This document shows, piece by piece, positions 34,431 through 43,595 of a DNA stretch of 64,000 nucleotides. The stretch lies in NCBI RefSeq assembly GCF_024699925.1, contig NZ_JAJOMX010000001.1, forward strand, positions 620,001-684,000, given 5' to 3'. The notes under the pieces are model-generated. The model was given only the letters and a program-made list of their open reading frames with translations. It was not told where the DNA came from and made no database searches. This stretch comes from Mesorhizobium sp. J428. Lineage in GTDB: Bacteria; Pseudomonadota; Alphaproteobacteria; Rhizobiales; Rhizobiaceae. Every line of letters starts with the position of its first letter. The stretch's first letter is position 1. The position numbers and the translations under genes were made by a program.

Positions 34431-35153
34431 ATGCAGGATTCGCTCTACGTCGCCCTGTCCTCGCAGATTGCGCTCGAAAGGCGGCTCAACACGATCGCCG
34501 ACAACGTCGCCAATGCGGGCACGGTGGGCTTCCGGGCGACGCAGATCAAGTTCGAGGACGTGCTGACCGGCTCCGGCGCCAACGAGACCGCCTTCGTCTC
34601 GACCGGCGGCACCTTCCTGTCGCAGGCCAAGGGCGCGTTCCGCGCCACGGAGAACCCGTTCGACCTCGCGGTGCGCGGCGACGCATGGTTCGCGCTCGCC
34701 ACCCCCGCCGGCCAGGTGATGACGCGCGACGGCCGCTTCTCCATGCTCCAGACCGGCCAGATCGTCTCGGTCGAGGGTTATCCGGTGCTCGACGCCGCCG
34801 GAACGCCGCTGCAGCTCGATCCCGCCTCCGGCGCGCCGGTGGTCAGCGCCGACGGCTTCATCCGACAGAACGGCCAGCAGGTCGGCGCCTTCGGCTTGTT
34901 CAGCTTCGATCCCGGCGAGAACTTTACCCGCTACGGCAATTCCGGCGTCATCGCCAACGGCACGCAGCAGCCGGTGGTCGATCGGGCCGACACCGGCGTG
35001 CTGCAGGGCTATGTCGAGGATTCCAACGTCAATCCCGTCATGGAGATGACAAGGCTGATCATGGTGCAGCGCGCCTTCGAGAGCGCGGGCTCGGCGATCA
35101 AGCAGACGGAACAGACCTTCTCCGACGCCGTCAAGACGCTTGGCAGCCGCTGA
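34431..35153 (+). CDS. flgF: Flagellar proximal rod protein FlgF
   Basis: A 240-aa rod protein. The N-terminal rod motif is [20 protein letters not shown], the central D1-type region has [20 protein letters not shown] and the C-terminal coiled region is [20 protein letters not shown]. FlgF forms part of the proximal rod crossing the periplasm and is exported by the type III apparatus without a cleaved signal. It lies between DUF1217 and fliI. Confidence 0.94.
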   Translation: MQDSLYVALSSQIALERRLNTIADNVANAGTVGFRATQIKFEDVLTGSGANETAFVSTGGTFLSQAKGAFRATENPFDLAVRGDAWFALATPAGQVMTRDGRFSMLQTGQIVSVEGYPVLDAAGTPLQLDPASGAPVVSADGFIRQNGQQVGAFGLFSFDPGENFTRYGNSGVIANGTQQPVVDRADTGVLQGYVEDSNVNPVMEMTRLIMVQRAFESAGSAIKQTEQTFSDAVKTLGSR

Positions 35154-35163
35154 GGCCTGAACG

Positions 35164-36543
35164 GTGACCTCGGACTCCTCCGCCACCTCCGGACCGAACC
35201 GGCTCGCGGCACTCGAACGCGCCATGGCGCGCTTTACCGCGCCAGACGCGCTCATGCATACGGGCGGCCGTGTCGTAGAAGTTTCCGCGACCCACTACCG
35301 CGTGCGCGGCCTGTCGCGGAAGGCCTGCATCGGCGACGTCGTGGAGCATGAGGGGCCAAAGGGGCGGCGCGCCGGCGAGATCGTGCGCGTCACACCGGAC
35401 GACGTGCTCGTCTCGCCCTTCGAGACGACCGCAGACCTCGCCATCGACACGCCGGTGTTCAACCGCGGCCCGCTTGCGGTGCGGCCCGACCAGAGCTGGC
35501 GCGGCCGCGTCGTCAACGCGCTCGGCCATCCGATCGACGGTGGCCCACCCGTCGGCCACGGCGAGCAGACGGGCGGACATGCGGTGAGCGCGATGAGCCG
35601 CCAGCGTGTCGAAGCCGCCTTCAAGACGGGCGTGCGGGTGATCGACATCTTCACCCCGCTCTGCTTCGGCCAGCGCATGGGCGTCTTCGCCGGCTCCGGT
35701 GTCGGCAAGTCGACGCTGCTTGCCATGCTGGCGGCGGCCGATTCCTTCGACACGGCGGTCATCTCCCTGGTGGGCGAGCGCGGCCGCGAGGTGCGCGAAT
35801 TCCTCGAGGATACGGTCGGGCCCAAGAATATGGCCAAGACCGTGGCCGTGGTCTCGACCAGCGACGAAAGCGCGATGATGCGCCGCCGCGCGCCGGCGAC
35901 CGCGATGAGCGTCGCGGAATATTTCCGCGACCGCGGCGACCGGGTGCTCTTGATCGTCGATTCCGTCACCCGCTTCGCCCATGCATTGCGCGAGGTCGCG
36001 ACCGCGGCCGGCGAACCGCCGATCGCGCGCGGCTATCCCGCCTCGGTGTTCACCGAACTGCCGAAGCTCTTGGAGCGCGCCGGCCCCGGCACGGCCGGCG
36101 AGACGGGCTCGATCACCGCCATCATCTCGGTGCTGGTCGACGGCGACGACCACAACGACCCGATTGCCGACAGCGTGCGCGGCATCCTCGATGGCCACGT
36201 CGTGCTCGACCGCTCGATCGCCGAGCAGGGCCGGTTTCCAGCGGTCAATCCCCTCGCTTCGATCTCGCGCCTGTCGGGGCGCGCCTGGAGCGGCGACGAG
36301 AAGACGCTGGTCGCCCGCCTCAAGGCGATGATCTCGCGCTTCGAGGAGACGCGCGACATCCGCCTGCTCGGCGCCTATGCGCCGGGTTCCGATCCAGAGC
36401 TCGACCTCGCGGTCCGCCAGGTCCCGCTGATCTACGAAGCGCTCGGCCAGTCGCCCGGCGACCCGCGCACAAAGGATCCGTTCGCGGACCTCGCACGTCA
36501 CCTCAAGGCAAGAGAGGCGCAGAATGGCCAGCAAGCTGCCTGA
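35164..36543 (+). CDS. fliI: Flagellar type III export ATPase FliI
   Basis: A 459-aa F1-beta-like ATPase. The Walker A is GVFAGSGVGKSTLLAML and the Walker B region is GDRVLLIVDSVTRFAHALRE. The export-ATPase motif AFKTGVRVIDIFTPLCFGQR precedes the Walker A. It unfolds and releases substrates for export at the base of the flagellum. The GTG start at 35164 lies 10 nt after flgF; its end overlaps the next gene by 20 nt. Confidence 0.96.
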   Translation: MTSDSSATSGPNRLAALERAMARFTAPDALMHTGGRVVEVSATHYRVRGLSRKACIGDVVEHEGPKGRRAGEIVRVTPDDVLVSPFETTADLAIDTPVFNRGPLAVRPDQSWRGRVVNALGHPIDGGPPVGHGEQTGGHAVSAMSRQRVEAAFKTGVRVIDIFTPLCFGQRMGVFAGSGVGKSTLLAMLAAADSFDTAVISLVGERGREVREFLEDTVGPKNMAKTVAVVSTSDESAMMRRRAPATAMSVAEYFRDRGDRVLLIVDSVTRFAHALREVATAAGEPPIARGYPASVFTELPKLLERAGPGTAGETGSITAIISVLVDGDDHNDPIADSVRGILDGHVVLDRSIAEQGRFPAVNPLASISRLSGRAWSGDEKTLVARLKAMISRFEETRDIRLLGAYAPGSDPELDLAVRQVPLIYEALGQSPGDPRTKDPFADLARHLKAREAQNGQQAA

Positions 36544-37198
36544 GTGGAAGGACATCTCTATCGTGACCCCGGTCAACGAGCCAAAGAAACGCTGGTGGAA
36601 GCGCGGCTGGTCGAAACGGCAGAAGACGGCGAAGGCACCGGAGCCCCGCAAGGGCGTCGCGTCGGTGAAGGGGGTCAGCTGGCGCACACGCCTAGGCCTG
36701 TCCAGCAGCTATTCGCGCGACGACATCCTTCTGTTCGCGTCGGGCACCGTGCTGGCCGGCTTCTGCGCCTTCTTTCCCTGGTATGTGTTCCTCAACCAGG
36801 ACCAGTTCGGCATCCGTGCGGTGAAGCTGGAGAACATTCCTTCGAGCGGCCCCTCGCCCCGCAGCGGGATCGCCGCCAACCGCATCGCTTCCGAGACGGC
36901 GACGAAGGAGAACCGGGAAACCGACCTGGACACCTTCACCACCGGCACCACGCCCGCGGAGGAAGAGGAAAAGGACCTTCCGCGGATCATCGAACAGCCT
37001 TTCCCGGTCGCCACGCCCGAATTCGAACTCGTCCACGTCGCCAACGGACGCGCGATGATCCAGGACGACCAGGGCCTCTACGTCGTGCAACGCGGCTCGC
37101 TCCTGCCCGACAATAGCCGCGTCGCCAAGATCGAGAAGCGTGACGGCCACTGGGTGCTGGTGACGACGGCCGACCGCGTGCTCGAAATCACCAACTAG
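36524..37198 (+). CDS. Single-pass membrane protein of the flagellar cluster, unknown function
   Basis: A 224-aa protein with a basic N-terminus (KKRWWKRGWSKRQKTAKAPE) and one membrane helix at about residues 68-88 (DDILLFASGTVLAGFCAFFP). The second half is soluble, with a beta-rich C-terminus (RAMIQDDQGLYVVQRGSLLP, then KIEKRDGHWVLVTTADRVLE). The topology implies a periplasmic C-terminal domain. A gene without known function holds the same place between fliI and flgB in Sinorhizobium. It overlaps fliI by 20 nt. Function unknown. Confidence 0.78.
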   Translation: MASKLPEWKDISIVTPVNEPKKRWWKRGWSKRQKTAKAPEPRKGVASVKGVSWRTRLGLSSSYSRDDILLFASGTVLAGFCAFFPWYVFLNQDQFGIRAVKLENIPSSGPSPRSGIAANRIASETATKENRETDLDTFTTGTTPAEEEEKDLPRIIEQPFPVATPEFELVHVANGRAMIQDDQGLYVVQRGSLLPDNSRVAKIEKRDGHWVLVTTADRVLEITN

Positions 37199-37230
37199 CC
37201 CCGCCGCACCTCCCCTTCCCGCAAGGTCCG

Positions 37231-37248
37231 CGCAAGTCACGGTCCCTA
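37231..37248 (+). promoter_or_regulatory. Flagellar upstream element CAAG-N9-CTA (flgB operon)
   Basis: GCGCAAGTC with CAAG at 37233-37236, 9 nt, then CTA at 37246-37248, 45 nt before the flgB ATG. It lies in the only gap of this stretch that is long enough for a promoter. Confidence 0.65.
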
Positions 37249-37290
37249 TCGTCGTTTCACTCGCCAGAGAAACGTCGCAAGGAACCGTTG

Positions 37291-37668
37291 ATGGTTCAGT
37301 CAGTGCAACTGTTCCAGCTAGCCTCCTTCCAGGCAGACTGGCTGTCGGCCCGCCAGGCGGCGCTGACCAGCAACATCGCCAATGCCAACACGCCGGGCTA
37401 CCGCGCGGTCGACGTCACCTCCTTCGAGAAGGTGCTGAAGAACTCGACCTCCGCTGTCTCGGTGACGAATCCGGGCCATATTCCGATCGGTGGTTCGGAC
37501 TCCACCTTTGGCACGCAGGCACGCGCCCAGACCTCGCGGCTTCCTTCCGGCAACACGGTGCAGGTCGAGGACGAGCTGATCAAATCGAACGAAGTGCGCC
37601 AGGCGTTCGAGCTGAACACCGCGATCATCAAGTCCTTCCACCGCATGTTCATGATGACGGCGAAGTGA
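37291..37668 (+). CDS. flgB: Flagellar proximal rod protein FlgB
   Basis: A 125-aa rod protein. The rod motif [20 protein letters not shown] occupies residues 25-45 and the C-terminal helix is [20 protein letters not shown]. The ATG at 37291 follows AAGGA; a TTG one codon earlier is possible. It is the first gene of a ten-gene operon running to fliP. Confidence 0.94.
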   Translation: MVQSVQLFQLASFQADWLSARQAALTSNIANANTPGYRAVDVTSFEKVLKNSTSAVSVTNPGHIPIGGSDSTFGTQARAQTSRLPSGNTVQVEDELIKSNEVRQAFELNTAIIKSFHRMFMMTAK

Positions 37669-37675
37669 GGGACGC

Positions 37676-38095
37676 ATGGATCCGCTGACAACCTCGCTCC
37701 GTGTCGCCGCCTCCGGGCTCACCGCCCAGTCGGAGCGGCTCCGCGTCGTGGCCGAGAACATGGCGAACGCGCAGTCGACCGCCAACAGCGCGCAGGAAGA
37801 CCCCTATACGCGCAAGACCATCAGCTTCGGCTCGCTCGTCGACCGGCAGAGCGGGGTCGCCTTCGTTAACGTGGCGTCGCGCGCGACCGATCCGGCCGAG
37901 TTCCCGACCGAATACATGCCCGGGCACCAGGCGGCCGACGAAAACGGCTACGTCAAGATGCCGAACGTCAACATGCTGGTCGAAATGGCCGACATGCGCG
38001 AGGCAAACCGGTCCTACGAGGCCAATTTGCAGACCATCAAGCAGGCGCGCGAGCTCATCTCCATGACCATCGACCTCCTGAGGACCCAGTCATGA
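37676..38095 (+). CDS. flgC: Flagellar proximal rod protein FlgC
   Basis: A 139-aa rod protein. The N-terminus is [20 protein letters not shown] followed by [12 protein letters not shown], and [20 protein letters not shown] lies at the C-terminus, both family hallmarks. It follows flgB by 7 nt and overlaps fliE by 4 nt. Confidence 0.94.
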   Translation: MDPLTTSLRVAASGLTAQSERLRVVAENMANAQSTANSAQEDPYTRKTISFGSLVDRQSGVAFVNVASRATDPAEFPTEYMPGHQAADENGYVKMPNVNMLVEMADMREANRSYEANLQTIKQARELISMTIDLLRTQS

Positions 38096-38409
38096 TCGGC
38101 GGCATTTCCCCCGTAGGCAGCATCGGCGCCCGTAGTCTTCTGGAGAACCTGTCCGGCGCGGGCGAAACGGCAACGGGCGCGGACTTCGGCGCTTCGCTCG
38201 CAAAGGCACTCTCCAACGCGGCGAGCAACACGGTGACCACCCTCCAGAGCGCGGACCAGGTGTCGATGAAGGCGCTGCAGGGCGGCGACGTCACGGCCCG
38301 AGAGGTGGTGGATTCGGTGATGAGCGCCGAGCGCTCGCTCCAGGCAGCGATCGCCATCCGCGACAAGATCGTCACAGCCTATCTCGAAGTCAGCCGCATG
38401 GCGATCTGA
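38092..38409 (+). CDS. fliE: Flagellar hook-basal body protein FliE
   Basis: A 105-aa protein that links the MS ring to the rod. The C-terminal family motif is [20 protein letters not shown] followed by [20 protein letters not shown]. It overlaps flgC by ATGA and is followed 10 nt later by flgG. Confidence 0.92.
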   Translation: MIGGISPVGSIGARSLLENLSGAGETATGADFGASLAKALSNAASNTVTTLQSADQVSMKALQGGDVTAREVVDSVMSAERSLQAAIAIRDKIVTAYLEVSRMAI

Positions 38410-38419
38410 GGACAAGTAT

Positions 38420-39202
38420 ATGAGAGCACTCGCCATCGCCGCGACGGGCATGAACGCCCAGCAGACCAATCTCGAGGTCATCGCGAACAACATCGCCAAT
38501 ATCAACACGACCGGCTTCAAGCGCGCCCGCGCCGAGTTCTCGGACCTGCTCTACCAGGTCGAGCGGCTGGCCGGCGTGCCCAACCAGGCGAACGCCTCCG
38601 TCGTGCCGGAAGGCGCGCATATCGGCCTGGGCGTGAAGACCTCGGCGGTGCGCAACCTGCATGTCCAGGGGTCGCTCACCAGCACCGGCAACAAATACGA
38701 CTTGGCACTGGTCGGCGCCGGCATGTTTCAGATCGAGGGCCCGAACGGCGAGACGTTCTACACCCGCGCCGGCGCCTTCAACACCAACGCCACGGGCCAG
38801 CTCGTCACCATCGACGGCAATGCCGTGATGCCGGCGATTACCGTGCCGGCCGACGCGACCGAAGTGATCGTCAACAAGTCGGGCCAGGTCTTCGCCCGCA
38901 TCGATGGGCAGACCGCGCTGCAGGAGCTCGGCCAGCTGACGCTCGCGACCTTCGCCAACGAGGCAGGGCTCACGCCGCTCGGCGACAACCTGTTCGCCGA
39001 GACCGAGGCGTCCGGCCCCGCCGTCGTCGGAGTCGCCGGCGATCCGGGCTTCGGCACGATCGAGCAGGGCTATCTGGAGAACTCCAACGTCGATCCGGTG
39101 AAGGAGATCACCGACATGATCTCGGCCCAGCGCGCCTACGAGATGAACTCCAAGGTCATCAAGGCCGCCGAGGAGATGGCCGCAACCATCTCGCAGCGGT
39201 GA
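38420..39202 (+). CDS. flgG: Flagellar distal rod protein FlgG
   Basis: A 260-aa rod protein. It starts [20 protein letters not shown] with the rod motif [19 protein letters not shown]. The centre is [20 protein letters not shown] and the C-terminus is [20 protein letters not shown] followed by [11 protein letters not shown]. It makes up the distal rod through the LP-ring bushing. An RBS-like GAGGA precedes the ATG. Confidence 0.96.
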   Translation: MRALAIAATGMNAQQTNLEVIANNIANINTTGFKRARAEFSDLLYQVERLAGVPNQANASVVPEGAHIGLGVKTSAVRNLHVQGSLTSTGNKYDLALVGAGMFQIEGPNGETFYTRAGAFNTNATGQLVTIDGNAVMPAITVPADATEVIVNKSGQVFARIDGQTALQELGQLTLATFANEAGLTPLGDNLFAETEASGPAVVGVAGDPGFGTIEQGYLENSNVDPVKEITDMISAQRAYEMNSKVIKAAEEMAATISQR

Positions 39203-39663
39203 GCGCGATGCGGCGGCTGGCGACATTCCTCGCAGGTGTCATGGCGGCCACGTTGTGGCTGTCGGCAGCACCTGCCGCGGAGATGGCGGTCGTCGTCACC
39301 CGCATCGTCTATCCGGGCGAGACCGTGACCGCCGACACGCTGGACCAGGTGGCGCTGCGGCCCAGTGCGCGCACCACCGCGCCTTTCGTGCAGGACGTCG
39401 ACCAGGCCGACGGCAAGGTGGCGAAGCGCACCCTGCTGCCGGGCAAGCTCATCCCGGTCAGCTCGCTACGCGATCCCTACATCGTCGAGGCGGGCGAGCC
39501 GGTGACAGTCGTCTTCAAGCAGGGCGGCCTGACGATCCAGGCGACCGCCGTTCCGCTCCAGCCCGGCAGCCTGGGCGACGTGCTGCGCCTGCGCAACGCA
39601 GACAGCGGCAAGATCTTCACCGGCATCGTGATGGCCGACGGCACTGTCAGGGTCGGCGGATGA
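39199..39663 (+). CDS. flgA: Flagellar P-ring assembly chaperone FlgA
   Basis: A 154-aa periplasmic protein with an N-terminal signal peptide ([20 protein letters not shown]). The SAF-like domain follows: [20 protein letters not shown], then [20 protein letters not shown]. FlgA chaperones FlgI into the P ring. The GTG at 39199 overlaps the flgG stop; an ATG at 39208 is equally possible and sits directly before the signal peptide. Confidence 0.92.
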   Translation: MSAMRRLATFLAGVMAATLWLSAAPAAEMAVVVTRIVYPGETVTADTLDQVALRPSARTTAPFVQDVDQADGKVAKRTLLPGKLIPVSSLRDPYIVEAGEPVTVVFKQGGLTIQATAVPLQPGSLGDVLRLRNADSGKIFTGIVMADGTVRVGG

Positions 39664-40910
39664 GACGCGTCCTCCTCGCCCTCCTCTTCGCCGCCCAGAT
39701 CGCGGCGCCGGCCGCTTCGGCGGACCTGGCGGAGCCGATCGTGATCGGGCCCGGCGCCGGCGCACCCGCGGTCTATGGCGGCGGCGGATACATCCATGAC
39801 ACGCCGGCGGCGAAGACCGTGCGCTTCTCCGCCAATGGCGGACCTTCCTCGCTGCCTTCGCTGGGTGCGCCGTCGCGCATCAAGGACATCGCGACGCTGC
39901 AGAGCTCGCGCGACAACCAGCTGATCGGCTACGGCCTCGTCATCGGCCTGCAGGGTTCAGGCGACAATCTGCGCAGCGCACCCTTCACCGACCAGTCGAT
40001 CCGCGCCATGCTGCAGAACCTCGGCATCTCGCTACAAGGCGGCCAGGCGCGCGCCAAGAACGTCGCCGCCGTCATCGTCACCGCGAACATGCCCGCCTTC
40101 GTCCAGTCGGGCGCCCGCATCGACGTCACCGTCTCCTCGCTTGGTGACGCGACCTCGCTCACCGGCGGCACGCTGGTGATGACGCCGCTGCGCGCGCCGG
40201 ACGGCGAGATCTATGCCGTCGCGCAGGGACCGGTGATCGTCTCCGGCTTCGCCGCACAGGGCCAGGCGGAAACGGTATCGAAGGGCGTGCCCACCTCGGG
40301 CCGCGTGCCCGGCGGCGCGATCGTCGAACGCGAGGTGCCGTCGCAGTTCCGCGAGGACGCGGTGCTGACGCTGCAACTGCGCAATCCCGACTTCTCGACC
40401 GCGATCCGCATCACCGACGCGATCAACGAATACGGCATGAACCGCTTCGGCAAGCGCGTCGCCAGCGAGCAGGATGCCCGCACCGTCATGATCAAGCGGC
40501 CGGACAATATCTCCTCCGCCCGCTTCGTCGCCGAACTGGAGAACATCCTCGTCGCGACGGATTCGCCGGCCAAGGTGGTCATCGACGAGCGCACCGGCAC
40601 GATCGTGATCGGCCAGGCGGTAAAGATCTCCAAGGTCGCGATCAGCTACGGCGCGCTCACCGTGCGCATCACCGAGATGCCGACAGTCGTCCAGCCGGAG
40701 CCATTCTCGAACGGCGAAACCGCGGTGGAGCCGTCGACCACGATCGACGCCACCCAGGAGGGGGGCGATGTCGCCACGCTCGACGGGCCGGACCTTGAGA
40801 CGCTGGTCGCGGGCCTCAACCGCATCGGCGTCAAGCCCGACGGCATCATCGCCATTCTCCAGGGCATCAAGTCGGCCGGCGCGCTCCAGGCCGACCTGGT
40901 GCTGCAATAG
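39660..40910 (+). CDS. flgI: Flagellar P-ring protein FlgI
   Basis: A 416-aa periplasmic protein. The signal peptide is [20 protein letters not shown]. FlgI motifs are SRIKDIATLQSSRDNQLIGY and GLVIGLQGSGDNLRSAPFTD, and VTVSSLGDATSLTGGTLVMT and the C-terminal NRIGVKPDGIIAILQGIKSA follow. The start overlaps the flgA stop by 4 nt (ATGA). About 40 residues between the signal peptide and the conserved start are Gly/Ala-rich and not typical. Confidence 0.96.
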   Translation: MRRVLLALLFAAQIAAPAASADLAEPIVIGPGAGAPAVYGGGGYIHDTPAAKTVRFSANGGPSSLPSLGAPSRIKDIATLQSSRDNQLIGYGLVIGLQGSGDNLRSAPFTDQSIRAMLQNLGISLQGGQARAKNVAAVIVTANMPAFVQSGARIDVTVSSLGDATSLTGGTLVMTPLRAPDGEIYAVAQGPVIVSGFAAQGQAETVSKGVPTSGRVPGGAIVEREVPSQFREDAVLTLQLRNPDFSTAIRITDAINEYGMNRFGKRVASEQDARTVMIKRPDNISSARFVAELENILVATDSPAKVVIDERTGTIVIGQAVKISKVAISYGALTVRITEMPTVVQPEPFSNGETAVEPSTTIDATQEGGDVATLDGPDLETLVAGLNRIGVKPDGIIAILQGIKSAGALQADLVLQ

Positions 40911-40920
40911 GGATGCAGGA

Positions 40921-41448
40921 ATGAACGCGCGAACGATCGAAATCAGGGTTCCGAGGCTGGCCGCGACCGTGTTCGCCTGCGCGGCGTTCACGGTGGCTGT
41001 TTCGGGCGTGCCCGGCGCGACACAGGACCAGACGACGCAGACGTTCAACTCGGCTGAGGAGATCGAGAAGTTCTGCGGCAACATCGCCGACGCCGCGCGC
41101 GACCGCCGCTATGCCATCCAGACCCGCGAGCTGGAGGCGCTGAAGGCCGACATCGACCAGCGCGTGAAGCAGCTGGAGGAAAAGCGTGCCGAATACGAGA
41201 AGTGGATGAAGCTACGCCAGGCCTTCATGGACAAGGCGACAGAGAACGTCGTGTCGATCTATGCCCGCATGCGCCCCGACGCAGCGGCCGAGCGCCTTGC
41301 CGAGATGGAGCCCAGCCTCGCTGCGGCCATCATGCTCAAGCTGCAGGTCAAGCAGTCGGGCCAGATCATGAACGAGATGGAAAGCGCCACGGCTGCGAAG
41401 CTGACCAGCATCATGTCGAGCGCGGCGCGAAAGGAAGACCCGACATGA
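40921..41448 (+). CDS. motE: MotE, periplasmic chaperone of MotC
   Basis: A 175-aa protein with a signal peptide (residues 1-33, ending VSGVPGATQ) and a long coiled coil at about residues 60-105 (ELEALKADIDQRVKQLEEKR). The C-terminal helices are MRPDAAAERLAEMEPSLAAA and IMLKLQVKQSGQIMNEM. The family has this place between flgI and flgH in rhizobia, where MotE stabilises MotC in the periplasm. A Cys in EKFCGNIADAARDRR may support the disulfide-linked dimer reported for the family. ATGA overlap with flgH. Confidence 0.9.
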   Translation: MNARTIEIRVPRLAATVFACAAFTVAVSGVPGATQDQTTQTFNSAEEIEKFCGNIADAARDRRYAIQTRELEALKADIDQRVKQLEEKRAEYEKWMKLRQAFMDKATENVVSIYARMRPDAAAERLAEMEPSLAAAIMLKLQVKQSGQIMNEMESATAAKLTSIMSSAARKEDPT

Positions 41449-42149
41449 AGCATATCCTCTTGACGGGAGCGCTGGCCTTCGGATTGGCCGGCTGCGGCGC
41501 CAACCTGGCAGAGGTGGGCAAGCCGCCGGTCATGTCGGCCGTGGGCACCGGGCTCGATGCCAATCCGCGCTCGAACTACTACTATCCCAAGGCACCGGCG
41601 AAGCCGGTGGCGCGCAATTCGCTGTGGGACGACCGCCAGAGCAACCTGTTCACCGACGCGCGCGCGCTGTCGGTCGGCGACGTGCTGACCGTCTACATCT
41701 CGATCAACGACAAGGCCAAGTTCTCCAACGAGTCCGAGCGCAAGCGCTCCGCCTCGCGCAACTTCGGCATCTCGGGCGACTACAACATCAACGGCGCCGG
41801 ACAGGCGGCAGATGCAGGCTTCGACATCGGTTCCACCTCGACCAGCACCGGAAACGGCCAGACGGCTCGATCCGAGGCGCTGAGCCTGTCGGTCGCGGCC
41901 GTCGTCACCGACGTCTTGCCCAACGGCAACCTGATCGTCAGCGGCACCCAGGAGGTGCGCGTCAACGCCGAGCTGCGCGTGCTGACGATCGCCGGCATCG
42001 TCAGGCCCGCCGACATCGGCGCGAACAATACGATTTCCTACGAGCGGATCGCGGAGGCGCGCATCTCCTATGGCGGCCGCGGCCGCCTGACCGAAGTGCA
42101 GCAGCCGCCCTACGGGCACCAGATCCTCGACCAGGTCATGCCTTTCTAG
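41445..42149 (+). CDS. flgH: Flagellar L-ring lipoprotein FlgH
   Basis: A 234-aa outer-membrane lipoprotein. The lipobox is GLAGCGAN (Cys near residue 17). SLWDDRQSNLFTDARALSVG and DVLTVYISINDKAKFSNESE are the N-terminal family motifs. GNLIVSGTQEVRVNAELRVL and GIVRPADIGANNTISYERIA lie in the C-terminal half. It forms the outer-membrane L ring around the rod. Confidence 0.96.
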   Translation: MKHILLTGALAFGLAGCGANLAEVGKPPVMSAVGTGLDANPRSNYYYPKAPAKPVARNSLWDDRQSNLFTDARALSVGDVLTVYISINDKAKFSNESERKRSASRNFGISGDYNINGAGQAADAGFDIGSTSTSTGNGQTARSEALSLSVAAVVTDVLPNGNLIVSGTQEVRVNAELRVLTIAGIVRPADIGANNTISYERIAEARISYGGRGRLTEVQQPPYGHQILDQVMPF

Positions 42150-42155
42150 GAAGAG

Positions 42156-42695
42156 ATGATGGCCAAGGCCGCCGCACTCCCCGCACCGCAGGAAGGCGCC
42201 CCGTCCAAGGGGCCGTCGCTGGTCGTCCAGCTGGCGGTACTGCTCGTGCTGACGCTGGTCGCGGCCGGCGCGGGCTATTTTTCCGGCGGCATGCTGAAGG
42301 GCGAGACGGCTCCCGAGGAGAGCGCAGCAGCAGCCGAGGCCGGTCATGGGGCGAAGAAGGAAGGCGATCACGGCGCCTCGGCACCCGAGGACCCGGCCGC
42401 GGCGGACCTGAAGCGCGGCATCTACAACCTGCCGGCGATCACGACCAACCTGGCAGCCCCCACCGACACCTGGATCCGGGTGGAGCTCGCCGGCGTCTTC
42501 GAGGGCGAGGCGGACCCGACCGTCGCCGACGCCGTCCACCAGGACATCCTCGCCTATCTGCGCACCGTGAAACTGCACCAGGTCGAGGGGGCCAGCGGCT
42601 TCCTCCACCTCAAGGACGACATGGACGAGCGCGCGCGCATCCGCAGCGAGGGGAAGATGACGTCGGTTCTGATCAGGACGATCGTCTTCGAATGA
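42156..42695 (+). CDS. fliL: Flagellar basal-body-associated protein FliL
   Basis: A 179-aa protein with one N-terminal membrane helix (VVQLAVLLVLTLVAAGAGYF), an Ala/Glu-rich linker (residues 50-85) and a periplasmic domain. That domain includes YNLPAITTNLAAPTDTWIRV, VADAVHQDILAYLRTVKLHQ and a terminal RTIVFE. FliL forms a ring around the stator and supports motor torque. An ATG one codon later is possible. It overlaps fliP by 4 nt. Confidence 0.94.
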   Translation: MMAKAAALPAPQEGAPSKGPSLVVQLAVLLVLTLVAAGAGYFSGGMLKGETAPEESAAAAEAGHGAKKEGDHGASAPEDPAAADLKRGIYNLPAITTNLAAPTDTWIRVELAGVFEGEADPTVADAVHQDILAYLRTVKLHQVEGASGFLHLKDDMDERARIRSEGKMTSVLIRTIVFE

Positions 42696-43429
42696 AACGA
42701 GCCGCCCTCACCCTCACGGCGCTCGCCGCGCTTACCGCCGGGGCCGCCGCCCAGACGATCGATCTCGGCCAGATCACGCGCGGCGCGGACGGCCAGACCG
42801 TCGGCACGATCATCCAGCTCTTCGGCCTTCTGACCGTTCTCTCGGTCGCGCCGGGCATCCTGATCATGGTGACGAGCTTCACGCGCTTCGTCATCGCCTT
42901 CTCGATCCTGCGCACCGGCATCGGCCTGCAGACGACGCCGGCCAACTTCATCCTGATCAGCCTGGCGCTGTTCATGACCTTCTACGTCATGGCGCCGACC
43001 TTCGATCGCGCCTGGCAGGACGGTGTCAGGCCGTTGATGAACAACGAGATCAACGAGGAACAGGCCTTCCAGCGCATCGCCGAGCCGTTCCGCGCTTTCA
43101 TGCTCGACAATGTGCGGGAGAAGGATTTCGACCTGTTCGCCGACCTCGCCCGCGAGCGCGGCCAGAACGTTGTCGAGGGACAGGCGGTCGACCTGCGCAT
43201 CCTCGTGCCGGCCTTCATGATCTCGGAGATCCGCCGCGGCTTCGAGATCGGCTTCCTGATCGTGCTGCCCTTCCTGGTGATCGACCTGATCGTCGCCACC
43301 ATCACCATGTCGATGGGCATGATGATGCTGCCACCGACGGTGATTTCGCTGCCGTTCAAGATCCTGTTCTTCGTGCTGATCGACGGCTGGAACCTGCTCG
43401 TCGGCAGCCTCGTTCGATCGTTTTCCTGA
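42692..43429 (+). CDS. fliP: Flagellar export gate protein FliP
   Basis: A 245-aa membrane protein with a cleavable signal (KRAALTLTALAALTAGAAAQ) and four membrane segments. Family motifs are TSFTRFVIAFSILRTGIGLQ, ALFMTFYVMAPTFDRAWQDG, and LRILVPAFMISEIRRGFEIG, ending LPFKILFFVLIDGWNLLVGS. FliP forms the core of the export gate with FliQ and FliR. It is the last gene of the flgB operon. Confidence 0.96.
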   Translation: MKRAALTLTALAALTAGAAAQTIDLGQITRGADGQTVGTIIQLFGLLTVLSVAPGILIMVTSFTRFVIAFSILRTGIGLQTTPANFILISLALFMTFYVMAPTFDRAWQDGVRPLMNNEINEEQAFQRIAEPFRAFMLDNVREKDFDLFADLARERGQNVVEGQAVDLRILVPAFMISEIRRGFEIGFLIVLPFLVIDLIVATITMSMGMMMLPPTVISLPFKILFFVLIDGWNLLVGSLVRSFS

Positions 43430-43538
43430 TTATTAACCATGCTCCTTACCGGTTTGGTAGAGGAGCGGGCGCTATGACGGTCCAACGCATGACGGACTGA
43501 TCATCGCAACGACGATCCCAGGCATGATGCCGCCCCGT

Positions 43539-43560
43539 CATACCGGAAAAGCCCGGTATG
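43539..43560 (+). promoter_or_regulatory. Hairpin in the leader of flagellin gene 1
   Basis: CATACCGG at 43539-43546 and CCGGTATG at 43553-43560 form a perfect 8-bp stem with loop AAAAGC, ending 35 nt before the flagellin ATG. In Caulobacter FlbT acts on the flagellin mRNA leader, and flbT is encoded here too. This hairpin is a candidate target, but it could also be a protein-binding palindrome in DNA. Confidence 0.45.
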
Positions 43561-43595
43561 TCCCTGTATCCTTACAAAGTTAGGGGCGTTTTCCC

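Noticed and set aside
37222..37237. Another CAAG (37222-37225) upstream of flgB
   Set aside because: The triplet after nine bases is AGT. Only the copy at 37233 has the correct second block.
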